Source of the DNA: CAYSGX01 sp964518215
GTDB taxonomy: Bacteria; Bacteroidota; Bacteroidia; Chitinophagales; CAIOSU01
Assembly: GCA_964518215.1 (NCBI GenBank)
Contig: CAZFFP010000005.1
Location: 1 to 64,000, forward strand
Length of the DNA: 64,000 nt
Reading direction: 5' to 3'
The notes beneath the pieces were generated by a model. The model did not search any database and had not been told where the DNA came from. It worked only from the letters and a program-made list of their open reading frames with translations. Positions 35,266 to 44,665 of this stretch are shown here, piece by piece; within the stretch, counting starts at the first letter, position 1, and every line of letters begins with the position of its first letter. Both the position numbers and the translations under genes were made by a program.

Positions 35266-36451
35266 TAATACTGTGGCTAATTGTACCTTTATTTGTTTTG
35301 ACAATCAACCAGTATACTCCACTATTGAATTGATACTCTTTAAGACTAAACATATTCTTTCCTATCTGAAGATTCATTTCTTTAGTCAATAAAATTTTCC
35401 CCTCCGAAGAGAACAGAGCTATGCTTGCATTTTCATTTTCCTCAGATTTAATTATAAGCCGCGAATAATCGGCATTATACCAAACAGAAAGGTGATTGGG
35501 TGCTTTAGCATCGTAAGAAGAAAGAATGTTTTCGGGCTTAAATGCCTCATGTTTATTGCTTGGTCCAAGTCCCTCCTGAGTAGCGCCTCCGGGTATATAT
35601 ATAATGCTGTCGCCCAAAGTAACTGCACCAAACCCATGACGGGGTGTTGGCATATCAGGCATTGAAACCCATGAGTTCAAAGCCGGGTCAAACATTTCGT
35701 TTTCACCGAAAACACCTCCTCCTTCTCCACCAAACACAAATAGTTTTCCACCTAAAGCTGCGGCAGCAATACCACTTCTGCCGGTAGGCATAGAGGGTGC
35801 AGTAGTCCAAGTATCTTGTTGCGGGTCATATATCTCAAGAGTAGTCTCAGCATTTTGAAAAGCTCTTCCCGAAACCACATAAATCAAATCGCCAATGGCA
35901 ACTGCAGCATGATGCTCGCGGGGTGTAGGCATAGGCTCTTTATCAACCCAGGTGTTATCGGCAGGGTTATAAACCAAAGTTTCGCTTTGAACTCCGTTAT
36001 TGTTAGTGCCGCCAAACACATATATTTTATCGTTCCAAGCGGCAGCAGCGGCAGCTCCCAATGGAATGGGCAAAGGCGCAATGGTATCCCATTGATTGGT
36101 ATTGGCATCGAAAACAAAATTTTCACTCACGGCATTAAAAAACAAAGTGTTATATCCACCCAACACATACATCTTCGATCCAATTACCGCAACAGCATGA
36201 TGATGCCTTGTGGCAGGTGCAGGCGCCATAGCTGACCATGTATTAGCTGCAGGATCATAAGCCTCGTTTACAGAAAGAACAGTTACAGGAAATCCAATAC
36301 CTCCTACTACATAAATTTTATCATTTACCAAAGCGCAGGGCATCTCCTGACGGGTAGTAGGCAACGATGCTTTAGTAAACCATTGACCGGTTTGTGCCAT
36401 TACTAAAGCATTAACAAATAAAGTAAACAAAAGAGGCGCGATAAATTTCAT
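35252..36451 (-). CDS. Secreted kelch-repeat protein with T9SS sorting domain
   Basis: This 399-residue protein has a signal peptide (MKFIAPLLFTLFVNALVMAQ) and about six kelch repeats with the pattern xIYVVGG/YVFGG (for example NDKIYVVGGIG, GSKMYVLGGYN, GGKLFVFGGEG), forming a beta-propeller. The C-terminus carries a short T9SS-type domain (KMNLQIGKNMFSL-like turn, GVYWLIVKTNKG, SHSIIISE). Start chosen at the ATG 36451; a longer frame to 36493 would add residues before the signal peptide. It is a surface protein of unknown ligand. Confidence 0.83.
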   Translation of the reverse strand: MKFIAPLLFTLFVNALVMAQTGQWFTKASLPTTRQEMPCALVNDKIYVVGGIGFPVTVLSVNEAYDPAANTWSAMAPAPATRHHHAVAVIGSKMYVLGGYNTLFFNAVSENFVFDANTNQWDTIAPLPIPLGAAAAAAWNDKIYVFGGTNNNGVQSETLVYNPADNTWVDKEPMPTPREHHAAVAIGDLIYVVSGRAFQNAETTLEIYDPQQDTWTTAPSMPTGRSGIAAAALGGKLFVFGGEGGGVFGENEMFDPALNSWVSMPDMPTPRHGFGAVTLGDSIIYIPGGATQEGLGPSNKHEAFKPENILSSYDAKAPNHLSVWYNADYSRLIIKSEENENASIALFSSEGKILLTKEMNLQIGKNMFSLKEYQFNSGVYWLIVKTNKGTISHSIIISE

Positions 36452-36493
36452 TGTGCTTATAAATTTGAATTTAACATTAATTGCTTTTGTCAA

Positions 36494-37305
36494 AAGTATG
36501 AATATCTTCTTTAGCGTTGCATTACAAGTCGAACAAATTTAATTAATAAGAATTTTACTCTTTGAAATATTGTGATGGAGTCTGTCCAGCTAATCAGCAA
36601 TATTGATTGATAGGCATTATTTCAAAAATGGATGTACTTAAAATTTGAAGAATTTCGTCAGGGATTTGATTAAGCATAAATTGCTTTTTTTATTATGGCT
36701 ACAATTACAAAAACTGACGCTGCAATCCACACCTGAATTCTGACTGCATTTTCGCTTTGTTACCAAAAAGATTCTACAGGGAGTTGAAGCTTACAATCAA
36801 AAAGATACTTATCGTATTTTATAAAAAGAATTTCATTTTATCTGTTGCAGCTTACAAGGGGCATGAAGGTTAGAACACATAAACAGATTGTCTTCATTTT
36901 ACTTACTTATTGTAATTGTAAAACTCAAAAATCCTCTTGTATTTACTTGCTCGCCTCAGACTGCTAAGTCCCCCAAATTAACCTTTATCTATCAATCAAA
37001 AAGTCTCTGACTTTTCCATTACAAGCTCCTCAATCCGGTTTTAATATTTTAACACAAAATGCCCTAACATCTATTAGGCACACTTGCTTTTTTAATCAAG
37101 AGAAAAGTGTGAATCATGCAACGTCTTTCTGAAATTGTGTAACACTATTCGTCTTTGCGCCTATCATCTTTGTAAAATAATTATCAGTTCAAAAAGCATG
37201 GTAAATAAAAGAGAAAAAAAACGAACCGGATGATAATAAAACGACAGGCCGTTACCTGTTGGTAATAATGATATCGAAAAGTGAACAAAAAAATTTTGCA
37301 ACAAA
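36494..37305. other. Gene-free region of about 0.8 kb
   Basis: The bases show no ORF above about 15 codons with coding character, no tRNA-like fold and no strong terminator. A CATCTTTG at about 37164-37171 resembles a -7 box and could serve the oxidoreductase operon with a leader of about 130 bases. The region marks the left edge of the accessory stretch that runs to 41251. Confidence 0.5.
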
Positions 37306-38916
37306 ATGAAAATATCTAATAATACACCTCCATCCGAAAACGCAAATGGAAAAATCACTTCAGGCGATAATCTTTCCTTTTGGTTTGCATCGGCAATAAA
37401 ACCCATTGCTTTTGAAAAATTAAACAGTGATGTTGATACAGATATTTTAGTTGTGGGTGGCGGCATTGCCGGACTTACCACTGCCTATTCTCTGGCAAAA
37501 GAAGGGCGCGAAGTAATTTTAGTAGAAGATGGTTTTATAGGAAGCGGTGAAACCGGAAGAACCACAGCACATCTTACCTGCGCATTGGACGACCGATATT
37601 CTGATTTAGAAAAAATATTTGACCAACCCACGGCAAAATTAGCAGCGCAAAGTCATACAGCAGCCATTGAATGGATAGCCAACACCATTCAGCAAAATAA
37701 CATTGATTGCCATTTTAAACGAGTGGACGGTTATTTGTTTTTGCATCCATCAGATTCGACTGATTCGCTTCAGGAAGAATATAAAGCAACACAACGTGCA
37801 GGGCTTTTAACTGAAATGTTAAATCACACTCCTTCCATTGCGGCAGAGCAACTTGAGTGGTGTATTAAGTTTCCGGAACAGGCGCAGTTTCATATTCTTC
37901 TTTACATGAAAGGACTGGCAGATGCCTTTATACTATCGGGTGGAAAAATTTACACCCAAACAAAAGCCGAAAACATTTCTAAAGAAGGAGCAACAGCAAA
38001 CGGTTTCAAAATAAAAGCGAATCACATTGTAGTGGCTACCAACACTCCCGTTAACGACTGGGTGGCTATACACACTAAGCAGTGGCCCTATCGTTCCTAT
38101 GTCATTGGCGCAAAAATTCCGAAAGGAAAATTACCTTACGCCTTATGGTGGGATACGGGCGAACAAAATTCCAAATGGATTTCAAAACCCTATCACTATG
38201 TGCGGTTAGAAGAATTTAATGAACAATATGACATGCTCATTTCAGGTGGCGAAGACCACCGCACAGGGCAGGCAGATGATGAAGATATAAAAGAAACAGA
38301 CCGTTACACCAATCTTGAAGAATGGACAAGAGAACATTTTCCCGCCATTGAAACAATAGAATTCAAATGGAGCGGACAGGTAATGGAGCCGGTAGATTCT
38401 TTAGCATACATCGGGAAAAATCCGGGAGACGATAATATTTACATCATCACGGGTGATTCCGGCAACGGCATGACACACGGCACATTGGGCGGCATGATTA
38501 TAAAAGATATCATCATCGGAAAAGAAAATCCGTGGATTAAAATGTATAGCCCTTCGCGCATCACATTAAATACGTCAGGCGACTATTTGCACGAAGTAGG
38601 TAATATGGTTGCACAATATGCCGACTGGTTGACTCCTGAAGATATAAAACAGACAAACGAGTTAAAGCCCTGTGAAGGAGCAATTATTTCCTCCGGCATG
38701 AAAAAAATTGCCGCCTACCGCGATAAAGAAAATAACGTGCATACATGCTCTGCCGTTTGCCCGCACTTGGGCGCCATACTGCAATGGAATGCCGATGAAA
38801 AAACTTTTGATTGCCCCACACACGGTTCACGCTTCACCGCTCAAGGTAAAGTAATCAATGGACCGGCATCAACCGATTTGAAAATAATAATGATAAAAGA
38901 AGAACAAACTGTTTAA
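37306..38916 (+). CDS. FAD-dependent oxidoreductase with C-terminal Rieske domain
   Basis: This 536-residue protein has a DAO-type FAD domain (DILVVGGGIAGLTTAYSLAK, GSGETGRTTAHLT, TGDSGNGMTHGTLGG). From about residue 430 there is a Rieske [2Fe-2S] domain with CPHLG (ligands about Cys485, His487) and CPTHGSRF (about Cys503, His506). Such fusions (often labelled gamma-glutamylputrescine oxidoreductase-like) occur in stress-related clusters and their substrate is unknown. It is the first of four co-directional genes with gaps of 32-46 bp. Confidence 0.88.
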   Translation: MKISNNTPPSENANGKITSGDNLSFWFASAIKPIAFEKLNSDVDTDILVVGGGIAGLTTAYSLAKEGREVILVEDGFIGSGETGRTTAHLTCALDDRYSDLEKIFDQPTAKLAAQSHTAAIEWIANTIQQNNIDCHFKRVDGYLFLHPSDSTDSLQEEYKATQRAGLLTEMLNHTPSIAAEQLEWCIKFPEQAQFHILLYMKGLADAFILSGGKIYTQTKAENISKEGATANGFKIKANHIVVATNTPVNDWVAIHTKQWPYRSYVIGAKIPKGKLPYALWWDTGEQNSKWISKPYHYVRLEEFNEQYDMLISGGEDHRTGQADDEDIKETDRYTNLEEWTREHFPAIETIEFKWSGQVMEPVDSLAYIGKNPGDDNIYIITGDSGNGMTHGTLGGMIIKDIIIGKENPWIKMYSPSRITLNTSGDYLHEVGNMVAQYADWLTPEDIKQTNELKPCEGAIISSGMKKIAAYRDKENNVHTCSAVCPHLGAILQWNADEKTFDCPTHGSRFTAQGKVINGPASTDLKIIMIKEEQTV

Positions 38917-38954
38917 CAAAACAATATCAATTCACCATTTAAATAAAAATCAAA

Positions 38955-39353
38955 ATGAAAAAAACAATCTTAGTATTAGCAACTATTGCAATCACCTTTG
39001 GTGCATACGCACAAACCGATTCAATAAACAGAAAAATGTTCCCGCCCGACATCAACAACACCAATGATGGCATGAATCAAAATCGGGACATGGACAACAA
39101 TCAAAAACCTACCGTGCAAGACCGTGCCGTTGACAAATCGCATCCCGATGGAGTAATGATGCAAAACGGAAAAATGGTGATTGTGAAAAACGGTAAGATG
39201 ACCGTATTAGACTATGACATGACTTTGGGCAACGGAACCAAAATAATGAGCAATGGAAATTATGTAAAAAAAGACGGGACCAAAATGACGCTTAGAGAAG
39301 GCGAACACATGGATATGTCAGGCAACATGATTCCCATGAAACCAAAAAATTAA
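38955..39353 (+). CDS. Secreted DUF6799-like repeat protein
   Basis: This 132-residue protein has a signal peptide (ILVLATIAITFGAYAQ) followed by a polar linker and then a region of repeating G-K-M/N-G-x units (VMMQNGKMVIVKNGKM, GTKIMSNGNYVKKDGTKM). The pattern fits the DUF6799 domain found in Bacteroidota periplasmic proteins. It is rich in Met, Asp and Asn. Metal binding is conceivable but unproven. Confidence 0.7.
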   Translation: MKKTILVLATIAITFGAYAQTDSINRKMFPPDINNTNDGMNQNRDMDNNQKPTVQDRAVDKSHPDGVMMQNGKMVIVKNGKMTVLDYDMTLGNGTKIMSNGNYVKKDGTKMTLREGEHMDMSGNMIPMKPKN

Positions 39354-39385
39354 ATAAAAATTTTTAACCCATAAAATCAGAAAAA

Positions 39386-39964
39386 ATGAAAAGTCAAAAA
39401 TCAAAAACAGCGACTGCTTCCCAAAACGGAAAACAGTCAAAGGGGAAATCAAAAAATGCTTCTATGCAATCATCCCAACTAATGAAATTATTTGAAGATG
39501 AATTGAAAGACATTTACTGGGCTGAAAAAGCTCTGACCAAAGCAATTCCTAAAATGATTAAGAACGCAACATCAGAAGAATTGATTGAAGCATTAGATAA
39601 TCATTTGGCAGAAACCGAAGAACAAATTACACGATTAGAGCAAATTTTTGAAATACTCGGAAAAAAAGCCACTGCCAAAAAATGTGAAGCCATGGAGGGT
39701 CTGATTAAAGAGGCAGGAACAATCATGGAATCGTGTGAAGAGGGTGCCATGTGCGATGCAGGAATTATTTCGGCTGCACAAAAAGTGGAACATTATGAAA
39801 TTGCTTCTTACGGAACGCTTCGCCAGTTTGCAGAAACCTTAGGTTTAACAGAAATTGAATCGCTACTTGAAGCCACGCTCGAGGAAGAAAAAGCGGCTGA
39901 TGAAAAACTATCAGAGGTAGCAACAGATGCCATCAATATAGAAGCGGCTCACGAAGAAGCATAA
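39386..39964 (+). CDS. YciE/DUF892 ferritin-like protein
   Basis: This 192-residue protein has a lysine-rich N-terminal tail (about 30 residues) and a four-helix ferritin-like domain of the YciE family: MKLFEDELKDIYWAEKALTK, ALDNHLAETEEQITRLEQIF, EHYEIASYGTLRQFAETLG, and EATLEEEKAADEKLSEVA. Carboxylates and His on these helices are the expected metal ligands. E. coli YciE/YciF are stress-induced. The basic tail could bind DNA (inference). Confidence 0.88.
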   Translation: MKSQKSKTATASQNGKQSKGKSKNASMQSSQLMKLFEDELKDIYWAEKALTKAIPKMIKNATSEELIEALDNHLAETEEQITRLEQIFEILGKKATAKKCEAMEGLIKEAGTIMESCEEGAMCDAGIISAAQKVEHYEIASYGTLRQFAETLGLTEIESLLEATLEEEKAADEKLSEVATDAINIEAAHEEA

Positions 39965-40010
39965 TTCAAGGAATGAAAAAAAAATCACAAACATTTAAAA
40001 ATAAACCATC

Positions 40011-40169
40011 ATGGGAAATATTCTTTATATAGTTGCCGTTGTTCTGATAATTTCTTGGGCAATTGGATTTTTTGCCTATAGCGCAGGAGCTATTATTCAC
40101 ATACTGCTTGTAATTGCATTAATCTCTTTCCTGATAAAAATTTTCTCGGGAAGTAAAAGTGTAAAATAA
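40011..40169 (+). CDS. Lmo0937-type small membrane protein
   Basis: This 52-residue protein was found by reading the frame directly: two hydrophobic segments (ILYIVAVVLIISWAIGFF and IIHILLVIALISFLIKIF) joined by a short AYSAGA loop and a basic tail. It matches the small hydrophobic lmo0937/DUF5670 family, which is often encoded beside stress genes. It is the last gene of the cluster starting at 37306, 46 bp behind the DUF892 gene. Confidence 0.8.
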   Translation: MGNILYIVAVVLIISWAIGFFAYSAGAIIHILLVIALISFLIKIFSGSKSVK

Positions 40170-40198
40170 AAAGTAAATGCTCCGATAAAGCTGCTTCA

Positions 40199-40349
40199 AA
40201 GAGGCTGTCTCAAAAGTCTGCAAAGCTTCATAAATGTAATCCTGAGTTTTCCTATTGCGTAGAGTAAGAATACAATATCGAAGGATATAGCATTTACAAC
40301 TGTTTCATGGTTCAATAAGATGAATGACAGACTTTTGAAACAGCCTCTT
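40199..40349. mobile_element. 151-bp MITE-like element
   Basis: The 22-bp terminal inverted repeats (left begins AAGAGGCTGTCTCAAAAG at 40199, right arm 40328-40349) differ at one position. There is no coding capacity. Ends of the form GAGGCTGTxTCAAAAG are seen on transposase-encoding insertion sequences in Bacteroidota, so this is probably a non-autonomous derivative. No obvious target duplication was recognised. Confidence 0.75.
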
Positions 40350-40385
40350 GTTTTATTAAATGGTTAAACATAGCCGAACAACAAA

Positions 40386-40616
40386 ATGATACTTCAATTA
40401 AATCCTTCGATATTGGTAGAAACTCCCTTAGGAACCGGACAAGCACTATTTATCATTGATTATGGTATGCACCAAAATACATGTTGGGTTATTGCACTCG
40501 TTAAAGATGGGAACATCAAACATTTTGATTGCAACGATGTAATTCTTTCTACCAATTACACTTACGGATTAAACCTAATGAAAAATAAAGAGCCTCATGT
40601 AATTGATGCATCATAA
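40386..40616 (+). CDS. Small hypothetical protein
   Basis: This 76-residue protein has no signal peptide or membrane segment. The composition is normal for coding (LVETPLGTGQALFIIDYGMH, then HFDCNDVILSTNYTYGL). It resembles small Bacteroidota accessory proteins of unknown function. It is isolated between the MITE-like element and the vapBC remnant, so it may belong to the same accessory segment. Confidence 0.55.
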   Translation: MILQLNPSILVETPLGTGQALFIIDYGMHQNTCWVIALVKDGNIKHFDCNDVILSTNYTYGLNLMKNKEPHVIDAS

Positions 40617-40741
40617 ATAAGCACATAGTAACATTTGCAGCACACAAGGCTATACGGATAGACTAAACAACTGAGACTTGGTATTTATAAATACTTTTGA
40701 AAAGCAGCAGGTATCAACTAACTTAGTTGAAAATATAGGAT

Positions 40742-40919
40742 ATGGTAGTCGTTTTAAAGCGAGGAGCTACAATCAAACAAATCGAACGCGTTAATAAACG
40801 TTTACGTGGCAGGCATGTCAACAAAAAAGAAGTTAGAGGCAAAAAAATTTTGTGACACTATAAAACTCAAAGAGTCTCCCCTGAAAATTCAGAAAAAATT
40901 GAGAGATGAGTGGGAGTAA
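40742..40919 (+). pseudogene. VapB-like antitoxin, frameshifted
   Basis: Frame 1 gives VVVLKRGATIKQIERVNKRL up to a TGA at 40853. The expected C-terminal part (FCDTIKLKESPLKIQKKLRDEWE, ending at a TAA 40917-40919) lies in another frame. The shift falls on a run of seven A at 40841-40847; six A would restore one frame of about 58 residues. The C-terminal KLRDEWE tail is typical of small antitoxins preceding PIN toxins in Bacteroidota. The PIN gene starts inside its 3' end. Confidence 0.75.
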
Positions 40920-41251
40920 TATTGCCTTAGACACCAACATCATTCTTTATCTGCTCGGGGGCGATGAAACTTTAGCCGAGTTTCTGCAAGGCAAAAAAGG
41001 ATATGTTTCAGTTATTACAGAACTTGAATTATTGGGCTATCAGGGTATTACTGCAAAAGAACAATTGCAAATAAAATACTTCCTTGAAAATTGTATAGTT
41101 GTGAACATCAATGAAGAGGTTAAAAACGTTTATGTTCAGTTAGGAAAAAAAATACCGGATGAAATTAGGCGATGCCGTTACTACTGCAACTGCCATATAT
41201 CTTGATTTACCGCTTATTACTGCCGACAAAGATTTTAGCAAAATACTATAA
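40906..41251 (+). pseudogene. VapC-like PIN-domain toxin, frameshifted
   Basis: The first 88 or so residues have the PIN start ALDTNIILYLL (Asp9) and TELELLGY (Glu39/41). After a run of eight A near 41145-41152 the current frame reads into nonsense, while a neighbouring frame continues as MKLGDAVTTATAIYLDLPLI and TADKDFSKIL with the remaining two acidic PIN residues. One A fewer would give a normal protein of about 114 residues. The toxin start overlaps the antitoxin gene by 14 bp, the usual arrangement. VapC toxins are ribonucleases, often cutting tRNA. Confidence 0.8.
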
Positions 41252-41292
41252 CTTCAACTAACACAATACAATCCGAAATAATCGGTAATCAT

Positions 41293-42873
41293 CTATTGCG
41301 GCTCCCTCTTAACCTTTTCGTAACGGTATTGCTCCAGTTCGTATTCGAGCGCTTCATAAAAAAGCTCCGCCATGATACGCGCACCTTTGGGAGTAAAATG
41401 CACATAATCGGCACCCGCCAATGGAGGGTTGGCAGACACCCACGCAGGCATGGAATTTTTTCCGCCCATGGCTTCATACATGTCCCAAAAGCCTGCCCCC
41501 GATTTGAACGCGGCATCTTTTAACGCATCGCGCACATCTTCCAAATGAGGAATGGTAACAAAATATTCTCCCTGCTTGATAGACATATCGGCAGGACCGA
41601 TAACGATAATCGCGGCATCGGGCACGGCATTTTTCAAAGTTTTTAATTGAGTATAAAACCAGTTGCCATAATCTTTACACTGCTTTTCGTCTTTGATGTA
41701 GGGCAACACATTTCCACCAAACTGCATAATGATTAATCCGGTGTTGAAGTCGCGCAGCATTGCCGTCAGTAGGCTTTGGTCCATTTTATTAAATATGGTG
41801 CCCGAACCACCTCGCATGGCAATATTATCTACACAAACGCCATAAGGCATGTCGAGCGAAATGCCATATATATCTGGGCTTTCAATACCTTCAAAAATCA
41901 ATTCTACATTGTCGGAAGGCGCGTTGAGCGAAATGGTTTTGATGTTCAGAGGAATGTTGTTTTGTAAGGTGTCCGAGTGAATTTCTTCATTGTTTAAAAC
42001 AGTTTTCAATACAAACGGATACTGATGATTGCCGTAGTAAATTTTTATACGCGAAAAAGTTTTTGTCGAAGGATAAATACCTTTAGATGTATTGAATGTT
42101 GCGGCTGAAGTATAAATTTTTGCATTCAGCGTGTCTGAAATTTTTGCCTCTGCGGGTGAGAATCTCGAAAAAGCACACAAAGCTCCGTAGCTTTTATGAT
42201 TCACGTTTTTATCTGTCTTGCCGAAAATGGTGTAACGATACCAATCGCCTGAATTGTTGTGCAACACCGAAGCCTGATTGTAAATTTTCATAGCCGGAAC
42301 CAAGCCAGGTCCTCCCCCATCGAACCGGCTTTGCAAGCGCTCACGAATAAAGCCGCTGATGCGGTCGCCTTCAATCTGCGAATCGCCATAATGCACAATG
42401 CGCACACATTCATCGGCATATTTGGAATCTTGAAGTTTTTTGAAAAAAACATGTAATGCCGAAGCATCATTTTTTGCAAATTGTATGCGTGGCGAATTGA
42501 TTTCTTTGGGCTTGGCAAGAGGCGGTTCTACTTTATCGCTCTTGCGCGGCTCGGTTTCTTCCGTTAAAGAATCTGTTTCGGCAACCGCAGTCGCTTCCAT
42601 TTTCTCAGGTTGCTTTTTCTTTTCGTCCAACATTTTCTGAGAAGCAATATCGGCTTCCAAAGCAGATTTGGGTATCTCTTTGTATTCGGGCTTATCGGGA
42701 TACACCACACTTCTCCAATTCGGAAAACGAATGGTAAATTTCCGGCTCACCTGAATGCCTTCGGCAGGAAACACTACAGAAATCAACGCAAATATTGCAG
42801 CTACAGCAAGCACAAACAAAAGTGTGCGATAAGGCGTGATAAAATTTCCGGAAGAATTTTCGTTCGGCTGCAA
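41293..42873 (-). CDS. SGNH/GDSL hydrolase-type membrane-anchored protein
   Basis: This 526-residue protein has one N-terminal transmembrane helix (LLFVLAVAAIFALISVVF, about 15-32), a charged linker (to about 125), then an SGNH hydrolase domain with block I VRIVHYGDSQIEGDRI (Ser near 158), a middle GLIIMQFGGN block, VIGPADMS and the terminal catalytic HFTP near 491. Peptidoglycan or polysaccharide O-acetyl esterases have this layout (PatB/OafB-like). Start is TTG at 42873, with a TATTTTTG -7 box (42896-42903, minus strand) just upstream. Confidence 0.82.
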   Translation of the reverse strand: MQPNENSSGNFITPYRTLLFVLAVAAIFALISVVFPAEGIQVSRKFTIRFPNWRSVVYPDKPEYKEIPKSALEADIASQKMLDEKKKQPEKMEATAVAETDSLTEETEPRKSDKVEPPLAKPKEINSPRIQFAKNDASALHVFFKKLQDSKYADECVRIVHYGDSQIEGDRISGFIRERLQSRFDGGGPGLVPAMKIYNQASVLHNNSGDWYRYTIFGKTDKNVNHKSYGALCAFSRFSPAEAKISDTLNAKIYTSAATFNTSKGIYPSTKTFSRIKIYYGNHQYPFVLKTVLNNEEIHSDTLQNNIPLNIKTISLNAPSDNVELIFEGIESPDIYGISLDMPYGVCVDNIAMRGGSGTIFNKMDQSLLTAMLRDFNTGLIIMQFGGNVLPYIKDEKQCKDYGNWFYTQLKTLKNAVPDAAIIVIGPADMSIKQGEYFVTIPHLEDVRDALKDAAFKSGAGFWDMYEAMGGKNSMPAWVSANPPLAGADYVHFTPKGARIMAELFYEALEYELEQYRYEKVKREPQ

Positions 42874-42895
42874 TGTTGATGATTGAATGCGATTT

Positions 42896-42903
42896 CAAAA
42901 ATA
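42896..42903 (-). promoter_or_regulatory. -7 promoter box (TATTTTTG on minus strand)
   Basis: The plus strand reads CAAAAATA. The box lies 22 bp before the TTG start of the SGNH hydrolase gene and supports that start. Confidence 0.45.
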
Positions 42904-43028
42904 AATGTTCTTGAAGATTAAATTTCATAAAAACCATTTTGATATTTATTGAAGCAAAAATTTTGATTATTGATTTCCAAATCGAAGAGGAAAAATCTTC
43001 AATCTTTTTTTGTGTGTAATTTTACCGT

Positions 43029-44606
43029 ATGAAAAAAATATTCTTACTACTGTTTTTCCCATTAGGATTAATGGCGCAAAACGAAGTGTTGTTTTCGCTC
43101 ACAGGCGCATTACAACCCACCGGTGTTAATATCAGAGCAAAACTTACCGACACCACAAGTAATGTCAGAGCGGCTGTTTCTTTGTCGAACCCGCCCTCGG
43201 CACCTTTTATTTACAGCAATATGTCAACGGCATTAGAAAACACCAATAATATTGCCGCACTGCACGTAACCGGATTGCAGCCCAACACTACTTATTACTA
43301 TCACATAGAAGCTGACGGAATAGCCGATGCAAGACCGGAAGCCATCGCTACATTTAAAACTCCCGAAGCAGGTCCTTTCAGTTACACGTTCATGGCGGCA
43401 AGTTGTAATCGAGAACCTAACACCAATACTTACGATGATTTTTTAGGTTATAACCCTTTGTTCTATCTGAACACCGGAGATTTGCATTATGCCGACCCTA
43501 ATTCACCGGATGTAAATGTGCATCGAGATGCCTATGAAAACAGGGTTTTTTCAAGACCTAAGCAGGTTGAATTATTCAGAAATTTACCTTTTGCCTATGT
43601 TTGGGACGACCATGATTACTGCGGCAACGATTTTGACGGACCGAATGCCGCGGGTGCAGCAAGCGCCCCACAGGCATATAGAGAATATATTCCTCATTAT
43701 GAATTTCCGCAGCGTACCGGAAACGATACGGCTGCTATTTATCAGGCTTTTACAATAGGCAGAGTAAGATTTATTCTGAGCGACTTGAGAAGTCAGCGTG
43801 TGAGAACAGGCCTGAATCCATCTGCTATGGGCACAGTTCAAAAACAATGGTTTAAAGATGAATTAGTGGCGGCAAAAAACAATAATCAACTCATTTGCTG
43901 GGTTAGCTCTTACTCCTGGTATGGCACGTTGGATGATAACTGGCGCTTGCATCCCGCAGAGCGCAAAGAGTTGAGCGAATTTATGCGCGATAATGCCATT
44001 GAAAACATGTTTATTATTAATGGCGATGCGCACATGTTTGCCATTGACAATGGCACCAATGGAGATTTTACCGATGCTCAAAATTTACCCTATCTATATC
44101 CCGTAATGCAAGCCGCTCCCATAGAAAACAATGGTTCATACAAAGGTGGCACTTATAGCGAAGGCACTTTCTATCAGTTCTTTATAAAAGCTGCTCAATA
44201 TGGCGTGGTAGATATTGAGGACAATGGTTCAGATAGCATCTGTGTTACTTTGAAAGGCTATAAAAAAGATTTGAACGATGGCACTACTTCATCTTTGGCT
44301 ACTTATAATTTTTGCAGAAAAATCGGACTTCCTTTAAACAGTCCGTCTTTGAAGCACAGCAATGTTCCTTTGGTTCAAATACAACCCAATCCGAGCAAGG
44401 GTATATTTACTATTCAGCCAAAAAACAACAACGAAACCATCAACATTCAAGTGTGGTCTGCTGAAGGAAAATTAGTTGCCCAATCACGCATTGCCGGAAA
44501 CAGCTCAAAGCAACTTGATTTGTCGCATCTGGCAAATGGTGTTTACACGCTGAATGCCGAAACCGGAAAAGCAAAAAGCCAAAGTAAGCTGGTGATTCAG
44601 AAGTAG
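43029..44606 (+). CDS. PhoD-like alkaline phosphatase with T9SS sorting domain
   Basis: This 525-residue secreted metallophosphatase has a signal peptide (FFPLGLMAQ), an N-terminal fibronectin-like PhoD_N domain (to about 115), a catalytic core with FMAASCNREP, LNTGDLHYAD, VWDDHDYCGNDFDG and INGDAHMFAIDNG carrying the metal ligands, and a C-terminal sorting domain (QPNPSKGIFTIQ ... GVYTLNAETGKA). PhoD enzymes hydrolyse phosphodiesters and monoesters in phosphate scavenging. It is surface-exported by T9SS. Confidence 0.9.
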   Translation: MKKIFLLLFFPLGLMAQNEVLFSLTGALQPTGVNIRAKLTDTTSNVRAAVSLSNPPSAPFIYSNMSTALENTNNIAALHVTGLQPNTTYYYHIEADGIADARPEAIATFKTPEAGPFSYTFMAASCNREPNTNTYDDFLGYNPLFYLNTGDLHYADPNSPDVNVHRDAYENRVFSRPKQVELFRNLPFAYVWDDHDYCGNDFDGPNAAGAASAPQAYREYIPHYEFPQRTGNDTAAIYQAFTIGRVRFILSDLRSQRVRTGLNPSAMGTVQKQWFKDELVAAKNNNQLICWVSSYSWYGTLDDNWRLHPAERKELSEFMRDNAIENMFIINGDAHMFAIDNGTNGDFTDAQNLPYLYPVMQAAPIENNGSYKGGTYSEGTFYQFFIKAAQYGVVDIEDNGSDSICVTLKGYKKDLNDGTTSSLATYNFCRKIGLPLNSPSLKHSNVPLVQIQPNPSKGIFTIQPKNNNETINIQVWSAEGKLVAQSRIAGNSSKQLDLSHLANGVYTLNAETGKAKSQSKLVIQK

Positions 44607-44653
44607 AAAACCTTTTTTATTATTGGAAGCGCAGAAAAAGCATCTGATAGTTA

Positions 44654-44661
44654 TAATTTTG
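44654..44661 (+). promoter_or_regulatory. -7 promoter box (TAATTTTG) abutting the rluF-type start
   Basis: This exact TAnnTTTG box ends only 4 bp before the GTG start at 44666, so the transcript would be nearly leaderless. Confidence 0.5.
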
Positions 44662-44665
44662 TCGG

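Noticed and set aside
37201..37236. Tiny ORF MVNKREKKRTG before the Rieske oxidoreductase
   Set aside because: Eleven codons with no further support; leader-peptide function cannot be shown.
36494..37305. Hidden gene or structured RNA in the 0.8-kb gap
   Set aside because: No frame, stem-loop or conserved RNA motif could be supported by reading; left as gene-free.
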